NCBI GenBank assembly: GCA_025060135.1
Contig: JANXCY010000010.1
Coordinates: 23,218 to 87,217, forward strand
DNA: 64,000 bases
Source of the DNA: Anaerolineae bacterium
Lineage (GTDB): Bacteria > Chloroflexota > Anaerolineae > B4-G1 > DUEL01
Direction of reading: 5' to 3'
Part shown: positions 53,114 to 61,387 of the stretch, piece after piece
Position numbering within the stretch: the first letter of the stretch is position 1
How the letters are laid out: every line of letters starts with the position of its first letter
Program-made: the position numbers and the translations under genes
The notes under the pieces: model-generated
What the model was told of the DNA's origin: nothing
Databases searched by the model: none
The model's input: the letters and a program-made list of their open reading frames with translations, nothing else

Positions 53114-54043
53114 ATGGATAAGCCGACAGGCATCTACTTTCAGACGATGACCAAGGCGGAGATTGAAGAACGGCTGAGAGTCAACGACATTCTCATCATC
53201 CCTGTGGGCAGTACAGAGTGCCACGGCGATGCTCAGCCTTTTGGAGAGGATACTTTCCTGGTCGCCCGGATGGCGGAAATGGTCGCCCAGGCCACGGGTT
53301 GTACCGTTGCGGAGCCCATCTGGTATGGCTCCCACCCGCAGAACCATCTGGGCATGCCGGGTACCATCGTCATTCCGGAGGATACATTCATCGCTTATCT
53401 GCGGGCTGTCATTGCCGGGTTTTGGAACGCGGGATTCCGCAAACAGATTCTCCTGAATGGCCATGGCCAGGAAGAAGTCATTCCTCTGGCCCTTCATCAG
53501 TTCGCCAAAAAATACCAGGTGCCGTGCATCCTGATCTCCCTGCACTGGCCCACGGTTATCCACGACTATCTGAAGGATAAGGCCCACGGCGGGCCCTTTG
53601 AGACCCCCTTTCGCCATGCGGACGAGGCCGAATGCTCCTACTCAATGGCGCTATTTCCGGAAATGATCAAACGGGAGAAGGCCGTAGATACGGACCCCCA
53701 CGGGTTTTTGCCCTCTGAACACGTGGATAAAGGCGGCGACGTCTATCATGCGCCGATTAAGGGCCACGAGCAGGTGGGCTTTGGCGGTCTGGAGGTCATC
53801 CTGACGCCGGAGGGGGTGCTGGGCAGACCCTCCCTGGCAGACCCCGCCAAGGCCGAGGCGGGCCTGAACGCGCTTTTGGACTATATGGTGCGGCTTATCC
53901 ACGACATCCTGGAGCGGTTCCCGCCAGGGCAATTACCTCCCGCCGACAAAGTCTCCATGCGCGACCCCGCAGAGATTGAGGCCGTGATCAGAGGGCCCTT
54001 CCGGGGCGGCCGGCATCTCTATACTATTGCCTATCCTCCATAA
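53114..54043 (+). CDS. Creatininase-family hydrolase, similar to 3-dehydro-scyllo-inosose hydrolase
   Basis: A 309-residue metal-dependent hydrolase of the creatininase family, which opens ring amides or cyclic ketones. Metal ligands are visible in PVGSTECHGDAQPFGEDTF (about residues 33-51) and LNGHGQE (about 116-122). The pattern, including the C-terminal GGRHLYTIAYPP, resembles the inositol-pathway enzyme that cleaves 3-dehydro-scyllo-inosose, as I recall from Thermotoga. That would imply ring opening to a carboxylate, a plausible substrate for the CoA-transferase. The start is uncertain (53075 is an alternative); 53114 gives the usual N-terminus. Confidence 0.72.
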   Translation: MDKPTGIYFQTMTKAEIEERLRVNDILIIPVGSTECHGDAQPFGEDTFLVARMAEMVAQATGCTVAEPIWYGSHPQNHLGMPGTIVIPEDTFIAYLRAVIAGFWNAGFRKQILLNGHGQEEVIPLALHQFAKKYQVPCILISLHWPTVIHDYLKDKAHGGPFETPFRHADEAECSYSMALFPEMIKREKAVDTDPHGFLPSEHVDKGGDVYHAPIKGHEQVGFGGLEVILTPEGVLGRPSLADPAKAEAGLNALLDYMVRLIHDILERFPPGQLPPADKVSMRDPAEIEAVIRGPFRGGRHLYTIAYPP

Positions 54044-54109
54044 GAATGGCGGTGGCGGGCTGGCCATCGCAACAAATGGATCTTTTATCTTCCTGATGGG
54101 AGGCATGGG

Positions 54110-55822
54110 ATGAAAGTTCTCCGGGTTAATATGCATCGCCTGGAGGCCACCTGGGAACCCGTCCCTGTGGAGTATGAGCCCTTCGGGGGGCGCGCGCTGA
54201 TCGCCAAGATACTGCTGACAGAAGTCCCGCCCCAATGTGAGCCACTCGGCCCCCATAACAAACTCATTCTGGCCCCCGGCCTCCTGGGCGGAACAAATCT
54301 ATCCAGTTCCAGCCGGCTCTCCGTTGGCGGCAAAAGCCCTCTGACCGGTGGAGTGAAAGAAGCCAATTGCGGCGGGGATGCTGGTTCCGGTCTGGCCCGT
54401 CTCGGGGTCAAGGTTGTGGTGGTGGAGGGCCAGCCGGAAGATGGCCATTGGTATCTGCTTCGCATATCCCAGCAGGGTGCGGAGTTGCTGCCTGCGGACG
54501 ACTGGCGCGGATTGGGCACATATGCGACGGTTGCTCGGGCGCGGGAGCAATGGGGAGACCACTGCACGGTCATCTCCATTGGCCCGGCCGGGGAGATGCG
54601 GATGACCGCGGCGGGTGTCGCCTGCACCGGCTATGGGGAGCAGGTTAGCCGCATGGCCGCGCGCGGCGGATTGGGCGCCGTGATGGGCAGCAAGGGACTC
54701 AAAGCGGTGGTGTTGGATGCCTCAGGGGGAGAGGCGCCCCCGCTGGCTGAGCCTGAGTTGTTCCGCACTGCCGCGCGCCGTTTCGCCAGGGAACTCGCCG
54801 AGAACCCCCGAACAGGCCGTCAGGGCTCCATGCATCTTTATGGGACCTCCGCTATAGTGGAAGCGGTCAACGAAATGGGCGCGTTCCCCACGCGTAACTT
54901 CCGTGAGGGTCGGTTTGAGGAAGTGGAAAACCTGAGCGGACCCCGACTGCGGGAGATCACCCTGGCCCGAGGCGGCAGAGTTGGCACCCGATGCATGGCT
55001 CACTGTGTGATTGCTTGCTGCAACCAGTTCGTAGACCCGGAGGGCAATCCCGTGGTCGCCACCCTTCAGTATGAGACCATTGGCATGCTCGGGGCCAATC
55101 TGGGCATCGGGACGCTGGACGAGGTTGCCCGTTTGAACCGCCTCTGCAACGACCTGGGCCTAGATTCCATCGAGACCGGGGCCGCGCTGGGGATTGCGGC
55201 GGAGGCGGGCCTGGTCCGCTTCGGCGATACAGCGGGTTTTGAGGCGCTCCTGAACGAAGTGGCGGCCGGGAGCATGTTGGGACGGGTGCTGGGGCAGGGA
55301 GCGGTTATTACAGGCCGGGTGCTGGGCATCTCCCGGGTTCCTGCGGCCAAAGGGCAGGCCATGCCGGCCTATGACCCCCGCGCCCTGAAAGGTAACGGCG
55401 TAACCTACGCCACGTCGCCCATGGGAGCCGACCACACCGCCGGTAACGCTTTCGGCATCCGGGAGAAAGTGAACCCCCTGGCCGCTACCGGGCAGTGCGA
55501 AGCGTCGCTCCAACTGCAACTGGACGTTATCATGCTGGACAGTACCGGGTTGTGCCTGTTTGCCCGGCCGCCGGTGTTTGCGGACCCCCAGTTGATGGTG
55601 GACCTAATCAACGGTCGCTTTGGCTGGGGGTGGTCGGTGGCGGACCTTCAGGAGTACAAGAAGACGGTGTTGAAAATGGAACTGGCGTTCAATCGGCAGG
55701 CGGGTTTCACCCCGGCGGATGACCGGATACCGGAGTATATGAAGCGGGAGCCCCTTCCGCCCCACAATACCGTCTTTGATGTGCCGGACGCGGAACTGGA
55801 CGGGATATTCTCGGCGTTGTGA
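54110..55822 (+). CDS. Aldehyde:ferredoxin oxidoreductase family protein
   Basis: A 570-residue tungsten-pterin enzyme of the AOR family, oxidising aldehydes to carboxylates (or the reverse) with ferredoxin. The N-terminal domain has FGGRALIAKILLTEVPP and SSRLSVGGKSPLTGGVKEANCGG (about residues 63-85) for pterin binding. RCMAHCVIACC (about 290-300) and TGLCLF (about 480) supply the [4Fe-4S] cysteines, although the first cysteines are spaced C-x3-C rather than C-x2-C. A ferredoxin is encoded four genes upstream. The substrate is unknown. Confidence 0.88.
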   Translation: MKVLRVNMHRLEATWEPVPVEYEPFGGRALIAKILLTEVPPQCEPLGPHNKLILAPGLLGGTNLSSSSRLSVGGKSPLTGGVKEANCGGDAGSGLARLGVKVVVVEGQPEDGHWYLLRISQQGAELLPADDWRGLGTYATVARAREQWGDHCTVISIGPAGEMRMTAAGVACTGYGEQVSRMAARGGLGAVMGSKGLKAVVLDASGGEAPPLAEPELFRTAARRFARELAENPRTGRQGSMHLYGTSAIVEAVNEMGAFPTRNFREGRFEEVENLSGPRLREITLARGGRVGTRCMAHCVIACCNQFVDPEGNPVVATLQYETIGMLGANLGIGTLDEVARLNRLCNDLGLDSIETGAALGIAAEAGLVRFGDTAGFEALLNEVAAGSMLGRVLGQGAVITGRVLGISRVPAAKGQAMPAYDPRALKGNGVTYATSPMGADHTAGNAFGIREKVNPLAATGQCEASLQLQLDVIMLDSTGLCLFARPPVFADPQLMVDLINGRFGWGWSVADLQEYKKTVLKMELAFNRQAGFTPADDRIPEYMKREPLPPHNTVFDVPDAELDGIFSAL

Positions 55823-55833
55823 GGGAACACAGG

Positions 55834-56898
55834 ATGGCGGAAGACAGCGTTCGCGTTACGGCGGACGCCCTTTTGGAAATCTGCGAGCGGATATTACGGG
55901 GCGTCGGCGTACCAGTGGACCAGGCCCGGATCATCGCGGAGGTTACCGTGGCGGCGGACCTGCGCGGGGTGGGTTCCCATGGGGTCCTGCGGTTGCCTGC
56001 TTACATTCACCGGGTGCGAGCCGGGCTGATGGCTGCTGATACCCGGATCGGAGTCATTCGGGAGCGGGGTGCCGCTATGCTCCTGGACGCCCATGGGGGA
56101 TTTGGGCAGGTGGCCGGAGTGTATGCAATGAACCGGGCCATTGAGCGGGCACGCCAGCACGGAGTGGGGATCGTCGCAGTACGGAACGCGAATCACATCG
56201 GAATGGCCGCGTACTACACGATGCTGGCCCTGCCCCATCGGATGGTTGGGATTGCGGCCACCAACGCGGCGCCCAGCATGGCGGCCTGGGGAGGTACCCG
56301 TCCTGTGCTGGGCACGAACCCCATCAGCGTCGCCGTTCCTACGGGCCAGGAAGTGGATATAGTCCTGGACATGGCCACATCGGTGGTGGCGCGGGGGAAG
56401 ATTCGCTCCGCCGCCTGCAAAGGCGAACGGATTCCTTTGGGATGGGCTCTGGATGCAGAGGGACGCCCCACTGAGGACCCGGAAGCCGCCCTGAAAGGAA
56501 CCCTGCTCCCCATCGGCGGGCCGAAAGGGTATGGCCTGGCGTTGGTGGTGGATGTCCTGGCCGGGGTACTGACCGGCTCGGACTACAGCATATATCTGGC
56601 TTCCCTTCACGACATGAGCCGTCGCGCATCGGTGGGTTTCATGATGCAGGCTGTGGATGTTGCCGCATTCAGCGACTGGGAAAAGTATACGGAGCACATG
56701 AAGTTGCTGATGGAGGCAATTCGCAGTTCTCCCCTCGCGCCGGGCGTGGATCGCATCTACCTGCCCGGGGAGATCGAAGGGCTCCGGGAACGCGAATACC
56801 GGCAGGCTGGCATCCCGCTCCCCACCAGAGTGCTGGAGGAACTCCAGAAATTAGCGATGGACTTAGGGGTAAGGGTAGACCTTCAAATAACCCGATAG
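55834..56898 (+). CDS. Ldh-family malate/lactate-type dehydrogenase
   Basis: A 354-residue NAD(P)-dependent dehydrogenase of the Ldh_2 family (malate, L-lactate, ureidoglycolate and 2,3-diketogulonate dehydrogenases). ADLRGVGSHGVLRLPAYIHRVRAG (about residues 38-61) contains the catalytic SHG, with NANHIGMAAYYTM (about 114-126) and TNPISVAVP (about 155-163) further on. It probably interconverts a 2-oxo acid and a 2-hydroxy acid in the cluster's pathway. The ATG has a GAGGG site 12 bases after the AOR stop. A terminator follows 10 bases after its stop codon, closing the cluster. Confidence 0.88.
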   Translation: MAEDSVRVTADALLEICERILRGVGVPVDQARIIAEVTVAADLRGVGSHGVLRLPAYIHRVRAGLMAADTRIGVIRERGAAMLLDAHGGFGQVAGVYAMNRAIERARQHGVGIVAVRNANHIGMAAYYTMLALPHRMVGIAATNAAPSMAAWGGTRPVLGTNPISVAVPTGQEVDIVLDMATSVVARGKIRSAACKGERIPLGWALDAEGRPTEDPEAALKGTLLPIGGPKGYGLALVVDVLAGVLTGSDYSIYLASLHDMSRRASVGFMMQAVDVAAFSDWEKYTEHMKLLMEAIRSSPLAPGVDRIYLPGEIEGLREREYRQAGIPLPTRVLEELQKLAMDLGVRVDLQITR

Positions 56899-56908
56899 TT
56901 TTTGCTGG

Positions 56909-56942
56909 AGCGGCGAGATCGCCGCTAAAACTTTTTATTTTG
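56909..56942 (+). terminator. Terminator of the catabolic cluster
   Basis: AGCGGCG and CGCCGCT form a 7-bp stem with loop AGAT, followed by AAAACTTTTTATTTT. It separates the cluster from the convergent clpC gene. Confidence 0.85.
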
Positions 56943-56953
56943 ATACATAAATA

Positions 56954-59464
56954 TTACTGATGGTTCTGAAAAGCGGGCTCCGGGACTTGGAGTGGGGTGG
57001 GGGAGGGATGTTCTTCGCCCTGGCTACTCTCCACCCGCATAAACGTCAGGCCGGATTCCCCAACGTCTACCCGTACCCGGTCTCCTCTGTGAAACTCCCC
57101 GCGCAGGAGGCGAATGCTGAGCGGGCTTTCCACGTGCCGCTGAAGAGCCCTTCGTAGCGGACGGGCACCGAACTGCGGATCGTACCCCTCCCGGGCCAAC
57201 CACCGACGGGCTGCCTCGGTCAACTCCACTATCAGCCCCTGCTCGGCCAGTCGCCCAGCGATCTCCCGCATCTGCAGGTCCACGATCTGCTCCATGTGCT
57301 CCAGCGTCAGCCGGTTGAAAATGATGATTTCGTCCACCCGGTTAATGAACTCCGGGCGGAACGTCTCCTTCAGGGCCCGCTCTATGCGCTGGCGGCTTTC
57401 TTCCTCTTCTCGTCGTTCTGCTCCTTCCCGCAGGAAGCCCAGCGCGCCGCCCTTGCCTGCATACTCGGTTCCCACATTGGAGGTCATAATGATGACGGTG
57501 TTCCGGAAGTCCACCGTTCGGCCCTGACCATCGGTCAGCCGACCGTCGTCCAGAATCTGGAGCAGGGCATTGAGGACCTCGGGGTGTGCCTTCTCTATCT
57601 CGTCAAAGAGGACCACCTGATAGGGACGGCGACGGACAGCCTCGGTGAGTTGTCCGCCTTCCTCGTAGCCGATATAGCCGGGTGGGGCGCCAAAGAGGCG
57701 GCTGACGGTGTGCCGTTCGTGGTACTCACTCATATCAATGCGCAGGAGGGCATCTTCATCATCAAAGAGGAACCAGGCGAGCGCCTTGGCCATTTCTGTC
57801 TTGCCCACACCGGAGGTGCCCAGGAAGATGAAGGAGCCGATGGGTCGCCGGGGGTCTTTCAGGCCGGAGCGGCCGCGCCGGATAGCGTCGGCGACGGCAG
57901 CGATGGCCTCCTCCTGCCCGACGATGCGTTGGCGAAGCGCTTCCTCCATCCGCAGCAGTTTTTCTGCTTCCGTTTCCAGCATCTGGGCCACCGGGATGCC
58001 GGTCCAGGAAGCGACCACCTGGGCAATGTCCTCCGCGTCCACCGTTTCATCCAACTGATGTTCCCGTTGCCAGGCCTCTCGTTGCTGGCGGAACTGCTCT
58101 TCCAGGCGGAGCCGCCGGACCTTGATCTCGGCGGCCCGTTCGTAATCCCGTCCGTTGCTGGCTGCTTCTTCTTCCATCTGAAGACGGCTGATTTCGGTTT
58201 CCATCCGCTTCAGTTCCGGGGGAAGGGTGTGCAGGGCCACCCGAACTTTGGCGGCGGCCTCGTCCACCAGGTCTATAGCCTTATCCGGCAGGCGACGCTC
58301 GGTGACGTAGCGATGAGAGAGGCGAGCGGCGGCCACCAGGGCCTCGTCGGTGATGCGGACCCGGTGGTGGGCCTCGTAGCGGTCCCGCAGGCCGCGCAGC
58401 ATCTCTATGGTCTCTTCCACCGTCGGCTCCTCCACAAAGACGGGCGCAAACCGTCGCTCCAGCGCACCGTCTTTTTCAATGTACTGACGGTATTCGTCCA
58501 GCGTTGTGGCACCGATGCACTGGAGTTCACCCCGGGCCAGGTACGGCTTCATGATGCTGGACGCATCCAGCGCGCCGGTCCCGGCTCCGGCTCCAACAAC
58601 GGTATGCAGTTCGTCAATGAAAAGGATGATTTCCCCCTGGGCTCGCTGGATTTCCTCCACTGTGGCCTTTAACCGTTCCTCAAACTCGCCTCGGAAGCGG
58701 GTTCCGGCGACCATCGCGGCCAGGTCCAGTTGCATTACCCGACGGCCTTTTAGAATTTCGGGGACGTCGTCGGAAGCGATCTTCTGAGCCAGACCTTCCA
58801 CGATGGCTGTCTTTCCGACTCCCGGCTCGCCGATAAGGACCGGGTTATTCTTGGTGCGGCGGCAGAGAATCTGGATGACGCGCAAAATCTCCGCGTCGCG
58901 CCCGATGACCGGGTCTAACTTCCCTTCTTTTGCCAGCCGGGTCAGATCGCGGCTAAATTTTTCCAGGGTGCGGTAGCGGGGTTCGGGACGGGTATCGGCG
59001 AAGGACTGCCCACTGCGGATGGCCCGGAGGGCCGCGTAGACTCGTTCCCGGGTGATGCCGGCTTCGGCCATCACCCGGGCTACCTGGGTGCCCCGTTCGC
59101 TGATAATGGCCAGAAAGATGTGTTCGGTGGAGACGTAATCATCGCTGAGGCGGTTGGCTTCCGTATTGGCTTCATCCAGTACCCGTTTGACCCGGGGGGT
59201 GATGAAAATCTGTCCCAGATTGCCCCGCCCATAGATGCCTGCCTTGGGGCTGCGACGCAAAATCTCATCCACCTGATGGGCGATCCAATCGGGGTCCACT
59301 CCCAATTGGGCCAGAATCTGGGGGACGATACCATCGGGTTGTTCCAGCAAGGCCAGCAGGACATGCTCGGTATCCACCTGGGTGTGCCCGTAGCGGGTCA
59401 TGATTTCCACCGCCCGCTGAGCGGCATCCTGTGCCCGCTCGGTGAATCGGTCCATTCGCATCAT
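56954..59464 (-). CDS. clpC: ClpC-type AAA+ unfoldase
   Basis: An 836-residue Hsp100 ATPase that delivers proteins to ClpP. Two Clp_N repeats (about residues 4-150) are followed by AAA domain 1 with Walker [10 protein letters not shown] (about 210), a short middle domain holding a UVR motif ([18 protein letters not shown], near 432-449), AAA domain 2 with GTSGVGKTE (about 550) and the C-terminal D2-small domain. The short middle domain and UVR motif favour ClpC over ClpB, and LGF near residue 690 could be the ClpP-binding loop. ATG 59464 has AGGAG. It is transcribed alone. Confidence 0.92.
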   Translation of the reverse strand: MMRMDRFTERAQDAAQRAVEIMTRYGHTQVDTEHVLLALLEQPDGIVPQILAQLGVDPDWIAHQVDEILRRSPKAGIYGRGNLGQIFITPRVKRVLDEANTEANRLSDDYVSTEHIFLAIISERGTQVARVMAEAGITRERVYAALRAIRSGQSFADTRPEPRYRTLEKFSRDLTRLAKEGKLDPVIGRDAEILRVIQILCRRTKNNPVLIGEPGVGKTAIVEGLAQKIASDDVPEILKGRRVMQLDLAAMVAGTRFRGEFEERLKATVEEIQRAQGEIILFIDELHTVVGAGAGTGALDASSIMKPYLARGELQCIGATTLDEYRQYIEKDGALERRFAPVFVEEPTVEETIEMLRGLRDRYEAHHRVRITDEALVAAARLSHRYVTERRLPDKAIDLVDEAAAKVRVALHTLPPELKRMETEISRLQMEEEAASNGRDYERAAEIKVRRLRLEEQFRQQREAWQREHQLDETVDAEDIAQVVASWTGIPVAQMLETEAEKLLRMEEALRQRIVGQEEAIAAVADAIRRGRSGLKDPRRPIGSFIFLGTSGVGKTEMAKALAWFLFDDEDALLRIDMSEYHERHTVSRLFGAPPGYIGYEEGGQLTEAVRRRPYQVVLFDEIEKAHPEVLNALLQILDDGRLTDGQGRTVDFRNTVIIMTSNVGTEYAGKGGALGFLREGAERREEEESRQRIERALKETFRPEFINRVDEIIIFNRLTLEHMEQIVDLQMREIAGRLAEQGLIVELTEAARRWLAREGYDPQFGARPLRRALQRHVESPLSIRLLRGEFHRGDRVRVDVGESGLTFMRVESSQGEEHPSPTPLQVPEPAFQNHQ

Positions 59465-59499
59465 GGGGCTCTCCTTACCAGAGCGTAGGTTCTTTCTCT

Positions 59500-59505
59500 A
59501 TTATA
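59500..59505 (-). promoter_or_regulatory. Probable -10 box of clpC
   Basis: TATAAT on the minus strand lies 35 bases before the clpC start. The -35 region is weak, so control by a stress regulator is possible; no CtsR or HrcA site was recognised. Confidence 0.5.
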
Positions 59506-59540
59506 CCACACCTTGCGAGAGGGGGGAGTGCGGGCCGGCT

Positions 59541-59654
59541 ATTTCGTATAGTCAAGTGGGGGAAACCACGGGACTTCGTGTAGTCATAATAGCTGATACG
59601 TTGCCATGTGGGTTGGGTGAAGGTTCTGAAAGAAGGTTTCAGGCTATACGAAAT
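59541..59654. repeat. Candidate recombinase sites: three ATTTCGTATAG-type repeats
   Basis: ATTTCGTATAGTC (59541-59553), ACTTCGTGTAGTC (59573-59585, same orientation, 11 of 13 identical) and CTATACGAAAT (59644-59654, perfect inverse of the first 11 bases) lie between clpC and the tyrosine recombinase gene. The last copy is seven bases from the recombinase stop codon. The number, orientation and position resemble core-type binding sites of a tyrosine recombinase, but no crossover site is identified. Confidence 0.5.
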
Positions 59655-59660
59655 CTTCCG

Positions 59661-60665
59661 CTAATCGTTTTCCTCGGTCTCGCGGACCGGAGTGTTGAAG
59701 ATGTAGTGGTATCCCCGATCCAGTTCGTCGTCGCTCAGGTGGGTATAGCGCTGAGTGGTAGTGATGCTCCGGTGGCGGGCCAGTTCCTGTGCCAGCCGGA
59801 CGTTCCCCCCGCTTCCTCGCAGAACCACTGTCACGAAATAATGGCGAAACGTGTGGGGCGTGATAGCCCCTCGGGCCCGGTCTCCCAATGCAGCCACTGT
59901 CCATTTCTCCACGATCTTCTCAGCCGATCGGGGAGATAAAGGCAGAATGCGTTTTCCGGCCTTTTTGTCGTGGCGGGCAAAGATCGGAAGCCCGCTGAGT
60001 GGACGTCCTTGTTGTCCATCCAATTCCGCCCGCGCGTCCAGGTAGGCCCGCAGATAGCGTAAACTCCGCTCGGAGAAGCGCACAATGGCCTCCCGATTTC
60101 CTTTTCCCAGCACCCGCGCCCGCGCCTCGGTCCAGTCCAGATGCCCCCGGGTCAACCCGCAGGCCTCGGAGACCCGCAGGCCGGTATCCGCCAGCACATA
60201 AAGTAGAGCGCGGTCGCGCAAAACCCGTAGATACTCCCGCTCATCGTAGGGTGGGGTGGTGGCGGCCTGTGCAACCGTCTCCAGTATCTTCTCTATCTCT
60301 GCGCGCGGGAACGGTGGCAGCCTCGATGCTTCCCGCCGCGCCCGTCGCCGACAGAGCCGCCGCAGGGCTGGCAGGTTGACTGGCGCCCAGTTCTCCGCTG
60401 CTGCATGCTCGTAAAAGGCCGTCATCGCCGTGATATACAGTCGCTCTGTGGCAACGGCAAACCCGTGGAGAGATTGGATCAACCAACTCATCCACTCCAC
60501 AGAGAGTTGGCTGACGGGCACAGAGGATGGAACCCCGTGTTCTTTCAGCGCATCCAGGAAGCGATCGGCGGCCTGGGCATAAGCCCGGTGCGTGTTCGGA
60601 CTCCGGCTGGCCGCGATCTCATCCAGGAACTTCTGCAGTGCATCCTGGAGGGTCAAATCGCCCAT
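59661..60665 (-). CDS. XerC/D-like tyrosine recombinase
   Basis: A 334-residue site-specific recombinase. The N-terminal core-binding SAM-like domain (about residues 5-95, SPNTHRAYAQAADRFLDALKEHG) is followed by the catalytic domain with TGLRVSEACGL (Arg, about 163), GKGNREAIV (Lys), PHTFRHYF (His and Arg), ARHRSITTTQRYTH (His and the nucleophilic Tyr). All catalytic residues are present. It may be an integrase of a small element, given the repeats behind its stop codon and the toxin-antitoxin remnant in front; a housekeeping XerC role is also possible. The start overlaps the PIN-domain remnant by 13 bases. Confidence 0.85.
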   Translation of the reverse strand: MGDLTLQDALQKFLDEIAASRSPNTHRAYAQAADRFLDALKEHGVPSSVPVSQLSVEWMSWLIQSLHGFAVATERLYITAMTAFYEHAAAENWAPVNLPALRRLCRRRARREASRLPPFPRAEIEKILETVAQAATTPPYDEREYLRVLRDRALLYVLADTGLRVSEACGLTRGHLDWTEARARVLGKGNREAIVRFSERSLRYLRAYLDARAELDGQQGRPLSGLPIFARHDKKAGKRILPLSPRSAEKIVEKWTVAALGDRARGAITPHTFRHYFVTVVLRGSGGNVRLAQELARHRSITTTQRYTHLSDDELDRGYHYIFNTPVRETEEND

Positions 60666-60841
60666 TTTGGTTTTCGCTCCAGTCTCTCCAGCGAGATTTC
60701 TCTCCCCAATTGCGCCAGTTCCGGATCACCACTGACCAGTGTTGCACCCAGTTCTTGGGCCAGCGCGGCAGCGAAGGCATCGGCATAGGCCATCGGATAG
60801 CGCATCTTGATGCCAGCGGCTGCCAATAGCCAATCTGTCAA
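60653..60841 (-). pseudogene. C-terminal remnant of a VapC-like PIN-domain toxin
   Basis: A 62-residue open frame matches only the end of a PIN-domain ribonuclease: RYPMAYADAFAAALAQELGATLVSGDPELAQL has the conserved D...D pair and G-D-P-E. The N-terminal half, with the first catalytic aspartate, is missing, and the only start codon is a TTG inside the domain without a proper ribosome binding site. The recombinase gene starts 13 bases before its stop. Confidence 0.7.
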
Positions 60842-60886
60842 ACTTCCGACAGGGTGGGGTACCTATCGGATCGGTTCTGGTCTTTG

Positions 60887-60912
60887 ATTCGGATAAGTTT
60901 AACTATCCGAAT
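60887..60912. promoter_or_regulatory. Palindromic operator (9-8-9)
   Basis: ATTCGGATA (60887-60895) and TATCCGAAT (60904-60912) are perfect inverted arms with an 8-base spacer, directly downstream of a consensus -10 box on the minus strand. Such sites are typical of antitoxin autoregulation, which fits the toxin remnant downstream. Confidence 0.7.
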
Positions 60913-60915
60913 CAT

Positions 60916-60944
60916 ATTATATCACCTATCATCCCCCCTGTCAA
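60916..60944 (-). promoter_or_regulatory. Consensus promoter facing the PIN remnant and recombinase
   Basis: On the minus strand perfect TTGACA (60944-60939) and perfect TATAAT (60921-60916) are 17 bases apart. No antitoxin gene follows; the first downstream coding sequence is the truncated toxin and then the recombinase. Confidence 0.85.
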
Positions 60945-61293
60945 GTCCCCAGACCAATCCCCAAACACCCCAAAGCCTGCTACGAGCAAGCGCTGTGGCA
61001 ATCTCATCACCGCTTTCGGGAGATTGCACCTCGGCGGCTTGCAATGACAATTTTGACAAACTCTCTCATCTGCCTTACAATTTCCATAGGTTCCATAGGG
61101 CAAGCGATAGAGAAAAGAACCCGTCGCGGCGGCAGTCGCCGGGTTGCTCCTGCGCCGCCTGAAAGAGCAGGCGCGAAAAGAGCCCCCCACCCCACCGGCC
61201 CCGGCGGTCTCCCCCTGGAAGATGACCTGGCGGCCCGCCAGCGGCCGCTGGACCGGCATCCTGGAGAAGGCGCCGGCGGGCTCAGATAGGTTT
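60945..61293. other. Gene-free region with a small hairpin
   Basis: No supported gene. GCAATCTC (60998-61005) and GAGATTGC (61020-61027) form a perfect 8-base inverted repeat like those of common dispersed intergenic palindromes. The G/C-rich part from 61110 to 61290 reads open in several frames but lacks start signals. Confidence 0.5.
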
Positions 61294-61377
61294 AACCACA
61301 AAGACACCAAGACACGAAGAAAATTAACAATTAAAAAATTAATAAATTGGCTTCGTGTCTTCGTGTCTTGGTGGTAA
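61294..61377. repeat. Dispersed 8-bp-period repeat with inverted arms (copy 2)
   Basis: ACCACAAAGACACCAAGACA on the left and TTCGTGTCTTCGTGTCTTGG on the right are imperfect inverted arms with 8-base period, separated by an A/T-rich centre. The right edge runs into the ribosome binding site (AAAGGAG) of the HdrA-like gene. Confidence 0.8.
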
Positions 61378-61387
61378 AGGAGCCAGT

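Noticed and set aside
59541..59654. The repeats near the recombinase as a chromosomal dif site
   Set aside because: No 28-base XerC/XerD-type arrangement with a six-base centre could be aligned.
60945..61293. Short open frames in the gap before the HdrA-like gene
   Set aside because: They lack ribosome binding sites and run into the dispersed repeat, so they are probably not genes.
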